Shown here in pieces: positions 22,993 through 31,138 of a DNA stretch of 33,286 bases. Position 1 is the stretch's first letter. Every line of letters starts with the position of its first letter. This stretch comes from a virus. The stretch lies in the IMG/VR virus record IMGVR_UViG_3300031886_000019, positions 1 to 33,286 of that record. One strand, 5' to 3'. A model generated the notes under the pieces. The model did no database searches. It saw only the letters and a program-made list of their open reading frames with translations, and was not told the origin of the DNA. A program made the translations under genes and the position numbers.

Positions 22993-23541
22993 CTAGTAAG
23001 CTGCAGATACCTGCTGCTTGGATGCAAGAGCTTCGTCTTGAACAATAGCTACGCCACGCTCAAGGTCAAAGTCCTCAACATCACCTACTGTTGCCAGTAT
23101 ATCATACTTGCGCTCAGTTCGTCCACGGAATTCCTCCGTGAAAGAAGCGACCACAACAACCTTACCAACAAGATCGGAACTGCCGGGGTTCGGTAGTCCA
23201 GCGTCTGAACACTGTCGGGTTAGCCGACCAAGATCAGTCTTAGCATGCATAGATGGAGACTTACCGGACTCCAGAGCTTCTGCTTGTGCTCGACTGATGT
23301 TGATGAATAAGTCACGAGAACCTGCAGACGTTTCAGGATGTATCTGCTTGATTGTCCATTTTAATTCCACTTTAGGGAATGAACGCTCTTCGCCAGTTTC
23401 CTTGTCGTTGTAGGTAATCGTTCGTTTCTGAAACACAGGTTCCCCTGCAATTTCAGCTAAGATGACCGTTCGGTCAGAGACGTTGTTTGCGTCAAGAAGA
23501 TCTTCACCCAATTCCAACACCTCAATTTCTTCAGTTGCCAT
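22993..23541 (-). CDS. putative single-stranded DNA-binding protein
   Basis: A 182-residue acidic protein. Its central part (about 25-160) alternates beta-strands and short helices: EPVFQKRTITYND, VELKWTIKQIHPETS, then DLVGKVVVVASFTEEFRGR and ERKYDILATVG. The 'GKxVxVxxFxExFRGRxxxKYD' strand pair fits an OB-fold ssDNA-binding protein. It lies between the helicase and the Cas4/Sak4/ERCC4 genes, the place where phage SSBs are found with Sak4-type recombinases. It lacks the long disordered Gly-rich tail of bacterial SSB. AAGGAAA lies about 12 nt before the ATG. Function is inferred from fold impression and context. Confidence 0.55.
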   Translation of the reverse strand: MATEEIEVLELGEDLLDANNVSDRTVILAEIAGEPVFQKRTITYNDKETGEERSFPKVELKWTIKQIHPETSAGSRDLFINISRAQAEALESGKSPSMHAKTDLGRLTRQCSDAGLPNPGSSDLVGKVVVVASFTEEFRGRTERKYDILATVGDVEDFDLERGVAIVQDEALASKQQVSAAY

Positions 23542-23568
23542 TTATATATTTTCCTTATACTATTACTA

Positions 23569-25143
23569 TTATATTTCTAGGTACTTGATGGCTGCTTTGA
23601 ACCACTCTGGAATGTCATCACTATGTTTTCTAGCTATCTCCTCAAACATTGCGTCGAGTATATAGATAGAGCAAAAGTCTTTTTCATTCCGCATACCTCT
23701 TCCTGAGCCTTGAATGATATCGGAAACTGCTTTCCATGTATACCAGTTAGGGTCTTCAGAGAGCCGTTCACGTACTACTTTATCCCCAAGAGATAGGTAA
23801 GGTACCTTGGGCATAATGACGTAACGACATTGATCATGTGGAAAATCTTCTCCCTCCAAAATAGATGGAGAGATAAGTATACTAGCCTCCTCTGACTCTT
23901 TGAATTTCCTTATGACCTCATTCTTATCACTCGCACCGTGTGTCATCATGAGCCGTTTATATTTAGAAGAGTTCTTAATAATCTCAGCTCGCTTATAACT
24001 CACAGTGTGAATAATACCTTTGTGTTGCTTAGCCATATGTGCACCTATGATAGTATCAATTTCATCTACCATAGATGGCATTAAGCTAGGCTCAGACGCA
24101 GCAGACATACGGCCTACTGGTCTGTAGTAAACAGGTCTACGTTTAGGTTCGTACACACTGTCAACTTCTATTATATCATAATCGGTGATACCAAGTCTAT
24201 CGACATCATCACGATTCATGGTGGCAGTCATTAAGACTACCTTGTCTACATCTCCGAAGAGATACTTTGTATAGTCTGCTACAAATACAGGCCGTACTTT
24301 ATATACGGAACCTATCTTATCAAACACCCATGGCTTACCTTGTTCAGTATCTAACCCGGCCCTTTGCATAAGAGTAAGGTTACGTGCCAGCCTTTGATAC
24401 TTACCGTACCTAGACATAGCTCGCTTATAATCCTTAGTGCTTCCTTTGATACGGTCACCTGAGTTCCCCCCTGTGATACCATACACCCATAGCCTAGCAC
24501 GTTGTAGTTCTTCTTCAACTTCAACCATGTTATCAGCAGCCCAGTCAGCCATACCTTCTACAGTAAGATCACGGGGTCTGCGCCATGACATAGAACCGAT
24601 ATCTCTATCTGATATCTCAGCAGACACATGCTTTTCTAATTCAAGGTGAGCTAGATGTGATTCATCACAGAATAAAATGTCCGGTCTCTTAAAGGTTGTG
24701 GAGAACTCAGAGGTATACATATACAAAGGGTAATTAAAGATTGCAAAGTCAGAAACGTATGCACTCTCCCTATCCACGAAGTAATCACAAGAAGATTTAA
24801 CAGCACATTGAAACCCCACTTGACATGGAGCCTGTGTTACTGATACATCTGCTATAAGACATTCGTAATTATCTCTACCTTTTAGTACAGGTGCAAAGGC
24901 AAACGAAGATTGTAATTGATCTTGTAACCTAAGTGTAGATACTACAACGTGAGTACGTTTCTGCAACGCTCGTTGTGTTACAACTGATAGTAGAGATTTA
25001 CCAGTGCCTGTAGGTGCAACAAGGACAAGGAATCGTTTGTCAGTATCATACCAGTCCAATATCTTTTGAGCTAGTTCTTGCTGATTAGGATACCACTCAT
25101 CCTCATCTAACCCATATTCTTGTGGGCTTGATGCTACAAATAT
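23569..25143 (-). CDS. XPD/DinG-like DNA helicase, probable AUA start
   Basis: Superfamily 2 helicase of 524 residues. YPNQQELAQKILDW is a Q-motif-like start, LVAPTGTGKS is Walker A, four cysteines (about 95, 107, 113, 119) follow as in the Fe-S domain of XPD/DinG, CDESH is the DEAH box, VVLMTATM is motif III and IIQGSGRGMRNEKD is motif VI. The TTG at 25059 would delete the Q-motif. Upstream the frame is open back to the TAA of the preceding gene, with no ATG, GTG or TTG. ATA at 25143, directly after that TAA, has AGGAGG 8 nt upstream. The alternative is readthrough of the TAA to fuse both proteins, which share a frame. Confidence 0.85.
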   Translation of the reverse strand: MFVASSPQEYGLDEDEWYPNQQELAQKILDWYDTDKRFLVLVAPTGTGKSLLSVVTQRALQKRTHVVVSTLRLQDQLQSSFAFAPVLKGRDNYECLIADVSVTQAPCQVGFQCAVKSSCDYFVDRESAYVSDFAIFNYPLYMYTSEFSTTFKRPDILFCDESHLAHLELEKHVSAEISDRDIGSMSWRRPRDLTVEGMADWAADNMVEVEEELQRARLWVYGITGGNSGDRIKGSTKDYKRAMSRYGKYQRLARNLTLMQRAGLDTEQGKPWVFDKIGSVYKVRPVFVADYTKYLFGDVDKVVLMTATMNRDDVDRLGITDYDIIEVDSVYEPKRRPVYYRPVGRMSAASEPSLMPSMVDEIDTIIGAHMAKQHKGIIHTVSYKRAEIIKNSSKYKRLMMTHGASDKNEVIRKFKESEEASILISPSILEGEDFPHDQCRYVIMPKVPYLSLGDKVVRERLSEDPNWYTWKAVSDIIQGSGRGMRNEKDFCSIYILDAMFEEIARKHSDDIPEWFKAAIKYLEI

Positions 25144-25509
25144 TTATTGTTCCTCCTCCTCTTCATTCATAAGTTCATAAACAAACTCATTTGGATTTAG
25201 TATTGATCGTATAATTCTTTTGAGTTCTTTTTCATCTACTTTTAATATGTTTCCAAGACACTCAGTAATCATGTCCATAAAATGATCTGGTAAATCCATC
25301 TCTTTTGTATCATCAAATACTCTTAATAATAAAGGATGATCAGATGATGAGAAAAACACATGCTGAGTGTTCCCTTCATTATCTTCTTGAACCCTTACAA
25401 AGAGTTCAATCGCCATTAATCTAACTGCACATTTAATAAGTGTACCCTTGTCAAGAGCTTCAAACTTATCCTGTGCAACGCTTTCTATCTCTTCAAGAAT
25501 ATTACTCAA
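25144..25509 (-). CDS. acidic hypothetical protein upstream of the helicase
   Basis: A 121-residue helical, acidic protein ending in a Glu-rich tail (NEEEEEQ). I do not recognise it. The start is TTG at 25509, supported by AGGAG 8 nt upstream and by the TTGA overlap with the DUF932 stop. The Glu codons at the end (GAGGAGGAGGAA) double as the Shine-Dalgarno of the helicase. It shares the helicase's frame, separated only by one TAA, so it could be a helicase partner or, by readthrough, an N-terminal domain. Confidence 0.65.
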   Translation of the reverse strand: MSNILEEIESVAQDKFEALDKGTLIKCAVRLMAIELFVRVQEDNEGNTQHVFFSSSDHPLLLRVFDDTKEMDLPDHFMDMITECLGNILKVDEKELKRIIRSILNPNEFVYELMNEEEEEQ

Positions 25510-26498
25510 CTACCAACTCCTAATGCGTCTAGTGCCGCAAATGTTTTTCTCTTTAGTAAATCTCCACGACCACCTACTAGTGATGATGCAAACCTACGTT
25601 CATCCTGACTTCTAACAGAGGCAGCCTCACGCTTATTGAATGGGATACCATGGTCAGCATAGCCGGAAGCAGCTTGTAAGAATGAGTATGAAGTCTCTCC
25701 ATTACGATCATATTCCTCATCAAGGAATGTAGTAACAAAGTTATTACGTTGATTCTTTTGCCAGTTAGTCATGTCTTCCTTTTGTGGGTCACCAAACAAG
25801 TGGTCAAGAATATCTTTCTCTCTTGACTCAGGGAGGTGAGTGACTAGAGCTTTCTCTAACCAATCTTTCATACGTCTGTTTGCTGCAGTAGTAATCTGTA
25901 CTGATTCTCGTGCAATCTCAAGGTTGGTACGCATGTTAGTGTTATGTCGTACCTTAAATGTAGCGTTACTCTTGTTCCAAGATGTGCCTTGTGTTGCAGC
26001 GGTAAGTGTATTATAACACACTACACGAACATTTGTTGGAAGTAGGTGGATAGCATACTTACCATCATGTCCTGTTGAGATAAGAAAGTACTGCCAGTAA
26101 TCTTCATCACCAACTCGCATATCTTCCTCAAGCTTCATAAGCCCTGCAAACTTCTTACCACCATCAAGAACCATCATTGATTCCCAATGTGCAACACCAT
26201 CTTGCAGTAGGTTATCCGCCCACTGTATTGCCTCTATGTTCTGAAATGGTTCGTACTTGTCAGATGTAATACCGAGAATCTGTTTTGTATCTTCTCGTAC
26301 AACTGCTACATGATTAGGTACTCTTACCTCACGCCATCCGTCTTTAATATGAAGCGGAGACTTGGATACTTTATAATCAAAGTTCCCTAATTCTAGTGCT
26401 TGTTCTGTGGTGAAGCTCTTAGGGACTGTCACCCCTACCCCATGCCATGCTGGTTTCTCTGCGTATACCGCAGAACCTTCTTCTACTAAGTGAGCCAT
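25506..26498 (-). CDS. DUF932 phage/plasmid-like protein
   Basis: A 330-residue protein with the DUF932 (TIGR03299) signature: KPAWHGVGV near residue 15-23, SDKYEPFQN near 77, a GLMKLEEDMRVGD...YFLISTGHDG block, and NVRVVCYNTLTAA near 155-170. The family is widespread in phages, plasmids and mobile elements, usually near replication genes. Its biochemical role is not established. Length is normal. AAAGGAAA precedes the ATG. It lies 12 bp after the polymerase gene within one operon. Confidence 0.88.
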   Translation of the reverse strand: MAHLVEEGSAVYAEKPAWHGVGVTVPKSFTTEQALELGNFDYKVSKSPLHIKDGWREVRVPNHVAVVREDTKQILGITSDKYEPFQNIEAIQWADNLLQDGVAHWESMMVLDGGKKFAGLMKLEEDMRVGDEDYWQYFLISTGHDGKYAIHLLPTNVRVVCYNTLTAATQGTSWNKSNATFKVRHNTNMRTNLEIARESVQITTAANRRMKDWLEKALVTHLPESREKDILDHLFGDPQKEDMTNWQKNQRNNFVTTFLDEEYDRNGETSYSFLQAASGYADHGIPFNKREAASVRSQDERRFASSLVGGRGDLLKRKTFAALDALGVGS

Positions 26499-26510
26499 AC
26501 TATTTCCTTT

Positions 26511-28751
26511 CTAGTGAATGTCGCCCCAACTTTTTCCTATCTCATACTCTGCTATCAGAGGTACACGTAGTTCCATTGCTTTCTCAAAAGCTCCTACGAT
26601 ATCAGCTGATATTGCTTTCAGTTCAGATTCATCTCCTTCCAATAAGACTTCATCATGTATTTGTTGAACCAACTTTATACCTGGATTAAATTTATCCGGG
26701 TATATTTTGTCAAGTAATTCTTGTATTGTGTTGGTTGCTATCTTTGTAATGTCACCACTTGCTGTGCCTTGGAACAGTGCATCAAACGCAGACCGTTCAG
26801 CACCTGCTCGTTCAGCAGAGTTATATGACTTGATACCATGTATGTAAGAGCGATGTCCTCCAAGTGATTCAACATACCCTAGCTTACGGGCAGCCTCAAT
26901 AACTTCTGTACGTAATCTCTCAATCTCTGGTATGTTAGCTGCAATCTTGCTAAGAACATGGGATGCATAGTCCACTGGTTTGTTTAACATGGTTGCAATC
27001 TTTATCGGGGAGGCCCCATAGATAACGGCGTATACAATATTTTTAGCTGCACTTCTTTGGTCTCCACTAATTTCGTCAGCAGGTATTTCAAAGATAAGCG
27101 CCGCCATTTCTCTGTGGATATCTCTTGAAGAGTCAGAGAAAGCGTCAATGAGCGCCCTGTTTCTAGAGTAATGTGCGAGAATCCTATACTCAAGTTGTGC
27201 CGCATCAGCTGACATGAGTACGTTCTCGTTCTGACCCTCAAAAAGTTTACGTATTGATTTTCCATTGTCCGTCCTTATCGGTATGTTCATTAGGTTAGGT
27301 TGCGTTGATGCAAGCCTACCTGTTATTACTCTGAATGGATTGAGTCGAGTATGTATCCTGTTGTCAGTACCAATGTACTCAGGGTATGCCTTAAGATACG
27401 TACTGATTAACTTTGCTAACTCTTTATACTCCATGATGTGCCCTACTACCTCATGTGTATTCTCAATCTTCTCAAGCTCTGCCTTAGATGTTGAGTACCC
27501 TGTCTTAGTACGTGCTGTAGTAGGTAGCCCAAGTCTTTTAAACAGTAGCTTACCTAATTGAGCAGGGCTGTTGACGTTCAATGGTTCCCCATTAAACATC
27601 TGTATCCTACTATTCAGTAGTTCAGCACGTCCTTCTAATTCATTTAGTAATGGTGCTAACTTTTCCATGTTAAGATACATACCATTGTAAGACATCCGAA
27701 TACAAGAGACTAAGAAAGGCATCTCTACTTCCATGTACCGGGTATGTTGTTCCTCAGTAAGTCGCTTACCAAGTACCTGCCCTAGTCTGAATGACTTGAC
27801 GGCATCATCAGCAGCGTAAGGAGCACCACGAGCAATATCAATGTTGTCAAAAGTATCCCCCTTCGTAACAGCACTGAACTCTTCCATCACATCACCAAGC
27901 ACATCAGCTGATAACGCCTTGAGTCCAAGCTTATTCGGTTGAGGTACATGCATGCCTAGCATATACGCAAATCCTTGTACGTCTAACAGATTAGTGGGGA
28001 ACCCTAGCCCATGCTCTGCCGCCATAAGTACATCGAATGACAGGTTCGCACCAACTAAAGTTTTCTTTGCTAACATAGGATGTAGCTTTTCTTTCACAGC
28101 ATCCCAACTTACGTTAGAGTATTCCCCTGAAACATTGTGTGCTACTGGTAGGTAGTACCCATGCTTCCCATCAAAACTAAATGACTCACCAACAATATGA
28201 TCGTGCTGCCAGCTTAGTCCAGTGGTTTCTGTATCCCACCCTACTATGTCAACCTTATCAAGCATAGCAAGGAACTTGGGTAAGTCTTGTATCACCTCAT
28301 AGTTAGAGAATGACTCACGCCCTACCTTTACGTGGATATTGTCAGCGATAGACTTCAATGTAATGTCTCCTATCTTAGGATTCTCCGCCCAATCCCATCG
28401 CTTCTTTCTTGTTTGTCCGGCCTTCATCTTAGCTGCCTTGTTCGGCTCACTGATACCTTGCTTGGCAAAGAATGATACATCTCTAGGGTCATACCCTAAG
28501 TCGAGCTTGACTCTATTAGGTTTGACCTCCTCTGGATTTAACCAATGCTTAGAGGGTCGGTAGCTTGTGGCACCATAGTAACTCAAAGCCAGCACTTCAG
28601 GATTAGCTGAGAATACTACAGTATCTTCAGGAGTTAGCCCTGCACGTTTGATACTGTTCAATACATCAGTAGTATAATGGCATCCTTGAAAAAATGTACC
28701 ACGATTGTCTTCAGTATTGAATACTACTATTGTATCAGGATAGTGCATCAT
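26511..28751 (-). CDS. polA: family A DNA polymerase with 3'-5' exonuclease
   Basis: Replicative PolA, 746 residues from ATG 28751. The exonuclease domain has WDTETTG near residue 172. The polymerase domain has RLASTQPNLMNIP, motif A SADAAQLEYRILAH, motif B QRSAAKNIVYAVIYGAS and motif C QQIHDEVLLEG. In motif B the residue equivalent to E. coli Phe762 is Tyr (I-V-Y-A for I-N-F-G), a state linked in virioplankton studies with virulent phages. No 5'-3' exonuclease is present, as usual in phages. An in-frame ATG at 28856 exists, but the 35 extra residues overlap the preceding gene and look like a shadow. ATG 28751 or 28748 gives a short overlap like its neighbours, without a clear Shine-Dalgarno. 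Confidence 0.92.
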   Translation of the reverse strand: MMHYPDTIVVFNTEDNRGTFFQGCHYTTDVLNSIKRAGLTPEDTVVFSANPEVLALSYYGATSYRPSKHWLNPEEVKPNRVKLDLGYDPRDVSFFAKQGISEPNKAAKMKAGQTRKKRWDWAENPKIGDITLKSIADNIHVKVGRESFSNYEVIQDLPKFLAMLDKVDIVGWDTETTGLSWQHDHIVGESFSFDGKHGYYLPVAHNVSGEYSNVSWDAVKEKLHPMLAKKTLVGANLSFDVLMAAEHGLGFPTNLLDVQGFAYMLGMHVPQPNKLGLKALSADVLGDVMEEFSAVTKGDTFDNIDIARGAPYAADDAVKSFRLGQVLGKRLTEEQHTRYMEVEMPFLVSCIRMSYNGMYLNMEKLAPLLNELEGRAELLNSRIQMFNGEPLNVNSPAQLGKLLFKRLGLPTTARTKTGYSTSKAELEKIENTHEVVGHIMEYKELAKLISTYLKAYPEYIGTDNRIHTRLNPFRVITGRLASTQPNLMNIPIRTDNGKSIRKLFEGQNENVLMSADAAQLEYRILAHYSRNRALIDAFSDSSRDIHREMAALIFEIPADEISGDQRSAAKNIVYAVIYGASPIKIATMLNKPVDYASHVLSKIAANIPEIERLRTEVIEAARKLGYVESLGGHRSYIHGIKSYNSAERAGAERSAFDALFQGTASGDITKIATNTIQELLDKIYPDKFNPGIKLVQQIHDEVLLEGDESELKAISADIVGAFEKAMELRVPLIAEYEIGKSWGDIH

Positions 28752-28908
28752 TTTCAACTTGTAACACTGTCTCAGTGCTATCAGGTTGATCAGTTTGTTG
28801 TCCAACATCGGACTCATTTTGTTTATTAAACTCGGTAGGTCGAAGAGTAACATCATCTTTAACTTCTACCTCCTCAAAGGGTATGTAGCTGTGGTATTTC
28901 TTATCCAT
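28735..28908 (-). CDS. short acidic protein before the polymerase
   Basis: A 57-residue hydrophilic protein, MDKKYHSYIPFEEVEV then a Gln/Asp/Thr-rich disordered tail. I choose ATG 28908 because the frame before it is occupied by the cysteine-rich gene, whose TAA it overlaps (ATGGATAA). It overlaps the polymerase start by 17 bp. No family is recognised. Confidence 0.55.
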   Translation of the reverse strand: MDKKYHSYIPFEEVEVKDDVTLRPTEFNKQNESDVGQQTDQPDSTETVLQVENDALS

Positions 28909-29062
28909 ATATCTGTCTCGCTGTCCATATGTCTGGACTTTCTGCTGCTGATTCCCAACAAAACTTATGAGCGTCATAGCCATCAGCCGTACACCATGTC
29001 TCATCACCTTTCTCTATGCCTTCTTCACAGAACCAGCACTCACTATCATAAACTATTGTCAT
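28901..29062 (-). CDS. cysteine-rich zinc-finger-like mini-protein (53 aa)
   Basis: A 53-residue frame from ATG 29062 with C-W-F-C early, a single C in ETWCTADG and another in HKFCWES: four cysteines spaced like a small zinc knuckle. It overlaps the preceding zinc-ribbon gene by 17 bp and the following short acidic gene by 8 bp, giving a coupled chain. It is probably a real gene because it tiles this interval exactly. Function unknown; DNA or protein binding would be typical. Confidence 0.65.
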   Translation of the reverse strand: MTIVYDSECWFCEEGIEKGDETWCTADGYDAHKFCWESAAESPDIWTARQIYG

Positions 29063-29252
29063 TCGCAACTCCTATCTCAGGGAAATTCTCCCTTTGTTTC
29101 TGGGAAGCCCTTAGCAAAACATCACCAGCAAAGGCTGTCAATACCTTCCTCATTATCTCTTTACTAAATGTAAGTAAGCCACACGTATTACACATCAATT
29201 CTCCTGGTACTTCTTCTCTAAAGGATGTACCATTACATTTTGTGCAGTTCAT
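29046..29252 (-). CDS. zinc-ribbon protein
   Basis: A 68-residue protein with MNCTKCNGTSF and ELMCNTCGLL: C-x2-C, 15 residues, C-x2-C, a TFIIB/TFIIS-like zinc ribbon. A helical basic tail follows. The ATG at 29252 has AGAGG 6 nt upstream and is preferred over the in-frame TTG at 29258. It overlaps the preceding gene by 20 bp. It may bind DNA, RNA polymerase or another protein. Confidence 0.7.
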   Translation of the reverse strand: MNCTKCNGTSFREEVPGELMCNTCGLLTFSKEIMRKVLTAFAGDVLLRASQKQRENFPEIGVANDNSL

Positions 29253-29772
29253 CTTCAACCTCTTTCATTAGCATGAATGTTTGTCTACCATGTACAAGTA
29301 TCTCGTTAACTTCTTTATTCTTCATCATGTCTTTCATCTGTGTCATGATAGTTGTTGGATTTAACTTGGTACGTTTATGTAATTCTGTTACAGTGATAGG
29401 TTCCATCACCTCCCAATTGTCCAGTACTTTACGACGTGACCTAAGAAATCTTATATCCCTATGTGCACTTACTCTATCTTCTGGTGCTATTACTGTACCA
29501 ACCTCATCATCGAAGAGGTTAGGCATCCAATCATGTTGACACTCACTACACATACCACAGATACGGTAACGTTCTAGGCGGTGAGGATGCATAGTTAGAT
29601 CTACTTTCTCGCTACAACCAACACACTCACCCTTTTCTACTGCATCTCTAGGTGTCCTACCAAAGAACTTAAGTGCAGTCTCATCAAGAATTTGTAACAT
29701 GCCATCTGTTAATACTTCTGATACTCTCATATACCTATTACCTTTACCTTCACCTGTTGGCATCCTTAACAT
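29233..29772 (-). CDS. zinc-binding winged-helix protein, possible transcription regulator
   Basis: A 179-residue protein. The middle has C-V-G-C (about 50-53) and C-G-M-C-S-E-C (about 72-78), a zinc module. The C-terminal part (about 120-179), VMEPITVTELHKRTKLNPTTIMTQMKDMMKNKEV then a beta-hairpin-like wing (EILVHGRQTFMLM), resembles a winged helix-turn-helix. A zinc module plus wHTH suggests DNA binding, perhaps control of phage genes. It is the only clear HTH candidate in the window. Its start overlaps the methyltransferase stop (ATGTTAA). The regulatory role is inference. Confidence 0.65.
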   Translation of the reverse strand: MLRMPTGEGKGNRYMRVSEVLTDGMLQILDETALKFFGRTPRDAVEKGECVGCSEKVDLTMHPHRLERYRICGMCSECQHDWMPNLFDDEVGTVIAPEDRVSAHRDIRFLRSRRKVLDNWEVMEPITVTELHKRTKLNPTTIMTQMKDMMKNKEVNEILVHGRQTFMLMKEVEDELHKM

Positions 29773-30527
29773 CCAATTCGTTGCAGTGCAGCATCATAAT
29801 AGTTCCTAACTAACTCACTACCTATAAAGTTTCTATTCAATCTCTTAGCAACAGCACCAGTAGTACCTGTACCCATGAATGGATCATAAATGGTATCATC
29901 TTCATCACTGAAGTTTAATAGTATTCTTTCTACTAATGCTTCAGGCATTTGTGCTGCATGTTTATCTACCTTCTCATGTGGTAGTGGCCTACCTATATCC
30001 CATACATCATCCAACGTACCTCTATCAAACGTACCCTTAAGCCTGAACTGTCTGCTAATAGGGTAGTCTTTCTCGAACACCAGTATAAGTTCAGACCGGC
30101 GATTCAATACTTGTTTCTGCATAGCGGGCTGTCCGTTCCCCTTATCCCATATAATAATTTCTTTAAGATTGTCGGAGAAGTTTCCAATTATATTAAACCA
30201 TGCACGTTTACTACCAGTAACAATGCCAACATTATAAAAGATTAGGTCAGAGATATTAAGCAGACCTTCAAGCACTGAGCTATGGAAATCTGTGTACTCA
30301 TCAATCGGCATGTTATCTGTGAAGCCATCATACTTATTACTAAACTCATCAGTAATCTGTCGGCTACGATACTTACCATTCATGATACGAAGATTCATAT
30401 TGTAAGGGGGTGATGTTACTACCAAATCGACAGGCTGCTTAGTCTTTTTATTATCTCGTACATGTTCCCATCTTAATTTATTGATAGTGTTCAAACAATC
30501 TTCGTTGAACAGTTTACTTTCTACCAT
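29766..30527 (-). CDS. beta-class DNA methyltransferase (N6-adenine or N4-cytosine)
   Basis: This 253-residue enzyme transfers a methyl group from S-adenosylmethionine to DNA. VVTSPPYNMNL (catalytic motif IV, about 34-44) comes before DPFMGTGTTGAVAKRLNRNFIGSEL (motif I region, about 216-240), the beta-class order. S-P-P-Y fits N4-cytosine or N6-adenine methylation. No restriction gene is adjacent, so it is an orphan enzyme. It likely protects phage DNA against host restriction or marks it for replication or packaging. AAAGGAA lies 7 nt before the ATG. Target sequence unknown. Confidence 0.9.
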   Translation of the reverse strand: MVESKLFNEDCLNTINKLRWEHVRDNKKTKQPVDLVVTSPPYNMNLRIMNGKYRSRQITDEFSNKYDGFTDNMPIDEYTDFHSSVLEGLLNISDLIFYNVGIVTGSKRAWFNIIGNFSDNLKEIIIWDKGNGQPAMQKQVLNRRSELILVFEKDYPISRQFRLKGTFDRGTLDDVWDIGRPLPHEKVDKHAAQMPEALVERILLNFSDEDDTIYDPFMGTGTTGAVAKRLNRNFIGSELVRNYYDAALQRIGC

Positions 30528-30544
30528 CTAAAATTCCTTTTATT

Positions 30545-30561
30545 ATTATGTATAACATAAT
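30545..30561. promoter_or_regulatory. perfect dyad upstream of the methyltransferase
   Basis: ATTATGT, ATA, ACATAAT on the + strand forms a perfect 7-bp dyad in the 60-bp gap before the leftward methyltransferase gene. On the - strand a TG-T-TATACA extended -10-like element lies inside it. It could be a promoter with operator. No convincing -35 is seen. Confidence 0.4.
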
Positions 30562-30587
30562 TGCAAACATCCCATAGTATACATCCG

Positions 30588-30872
30588 TTACAAAAGATTG
30601 CATATCTTATCCCACATCTTACTTAAACTTGACCTGGTATTTCTTTGATATACACGTATCCAATAGTTACATAGTTCATTAACCGTACCTGCTACCTCAT
30701 CTTTCTCTAGATTATTAGCACGTTCATACTTCTCAAGAGATAGTAGAACATCAGTTCGTATGTGTTGTAGTATAGCCAATGCTAACTCTCTATTGTCAAG
30801 GTGTCTCTCTCTATGTATCCAACCCATATCCATATCCTCCTGTAGTATTGCTTGATTCTTGTAGTAACCCAT
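30588..30872 (-). CDS. small hypothetical helical protein
   Basis: A 94-residue protein rich in charged helices (for example RELALAILQHIRTDVLLSLEKYERANNLE) with a single cysteine near the middle and one near the C-terminus. ATG 30872 has AGGAGG 4 nt upstream and overlaps the preceding TGA by one base. This supports it over the in-frame TTG one codon earlier. Unknown function. Confidence 0.6.
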   Translation of the reverse strand: MGYYKNQAILQEDMDMGWIHRERHLDNRELALAILQHIRTDVLLSLEKYERANNLEKDEVAGTVNELCNYWIRVYQRNTRSSLSKMWDKICNLL

Positions 30873-31138
30873 CAATCCTCCTGTGCTTGCTCATGATTAT
30901 GCTCATCAACTGCATCATTGTCATACCAATTTAATCCTTGGTCTAAGTAAGAGTCATAAGCCTCTGATTCTTTGGGGCCTAGTAAACGCCACTCACCATT
31001 AGTTAGTAGCGCATCATCATCTACTGTGTCTGTTACATACTTAGTAATAGCATCAGTGATAATGTTCTCAGGTAATTTTATAAGAGCTTGGTGCTCACCT
31101 GATATAAACTCTACATACATTGGTTGTTCTTTACTCAT
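30872..31138 (-). CDS. small acidic hypothetical protein
   Basis: An 88-residue, acidic protein: MSKEQPMYVEFISGEHQ then a C-terminal Asp/Glu/His-rich tail. I choose ATG 31138, which forms an ATGA overlap with the preceding stop; an in-frame ATG at 31150 would overlap more. Its final Glu-Asp codons supply the AGGAGG of the next gene. Unknown function. Confidence 0.6.
   Translation of the reverse strand: MSKEQPMYVEFISGEHQALIKLPENIITDAITKYVTDTVDDDALLTNGEWRLLGPKESEAYDSYLDQGLNWYDNDAVDEHNHEQAQED

Noticed and set aside
28752-28856. Polymerase start at ATG 28856
   Set aside because: The extra 35 residues overlap the short acidic gene and do not look like a PolA N-terminus. GAGGAGG is 12 nt away, which is too far.
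29008-29052. Possible tRNA or small RNA in the cysteine-rich gene interval
   Set aside because: No cloverleaf can be formed. The interval is tiled by a 53-codon cysteine-rich gene.
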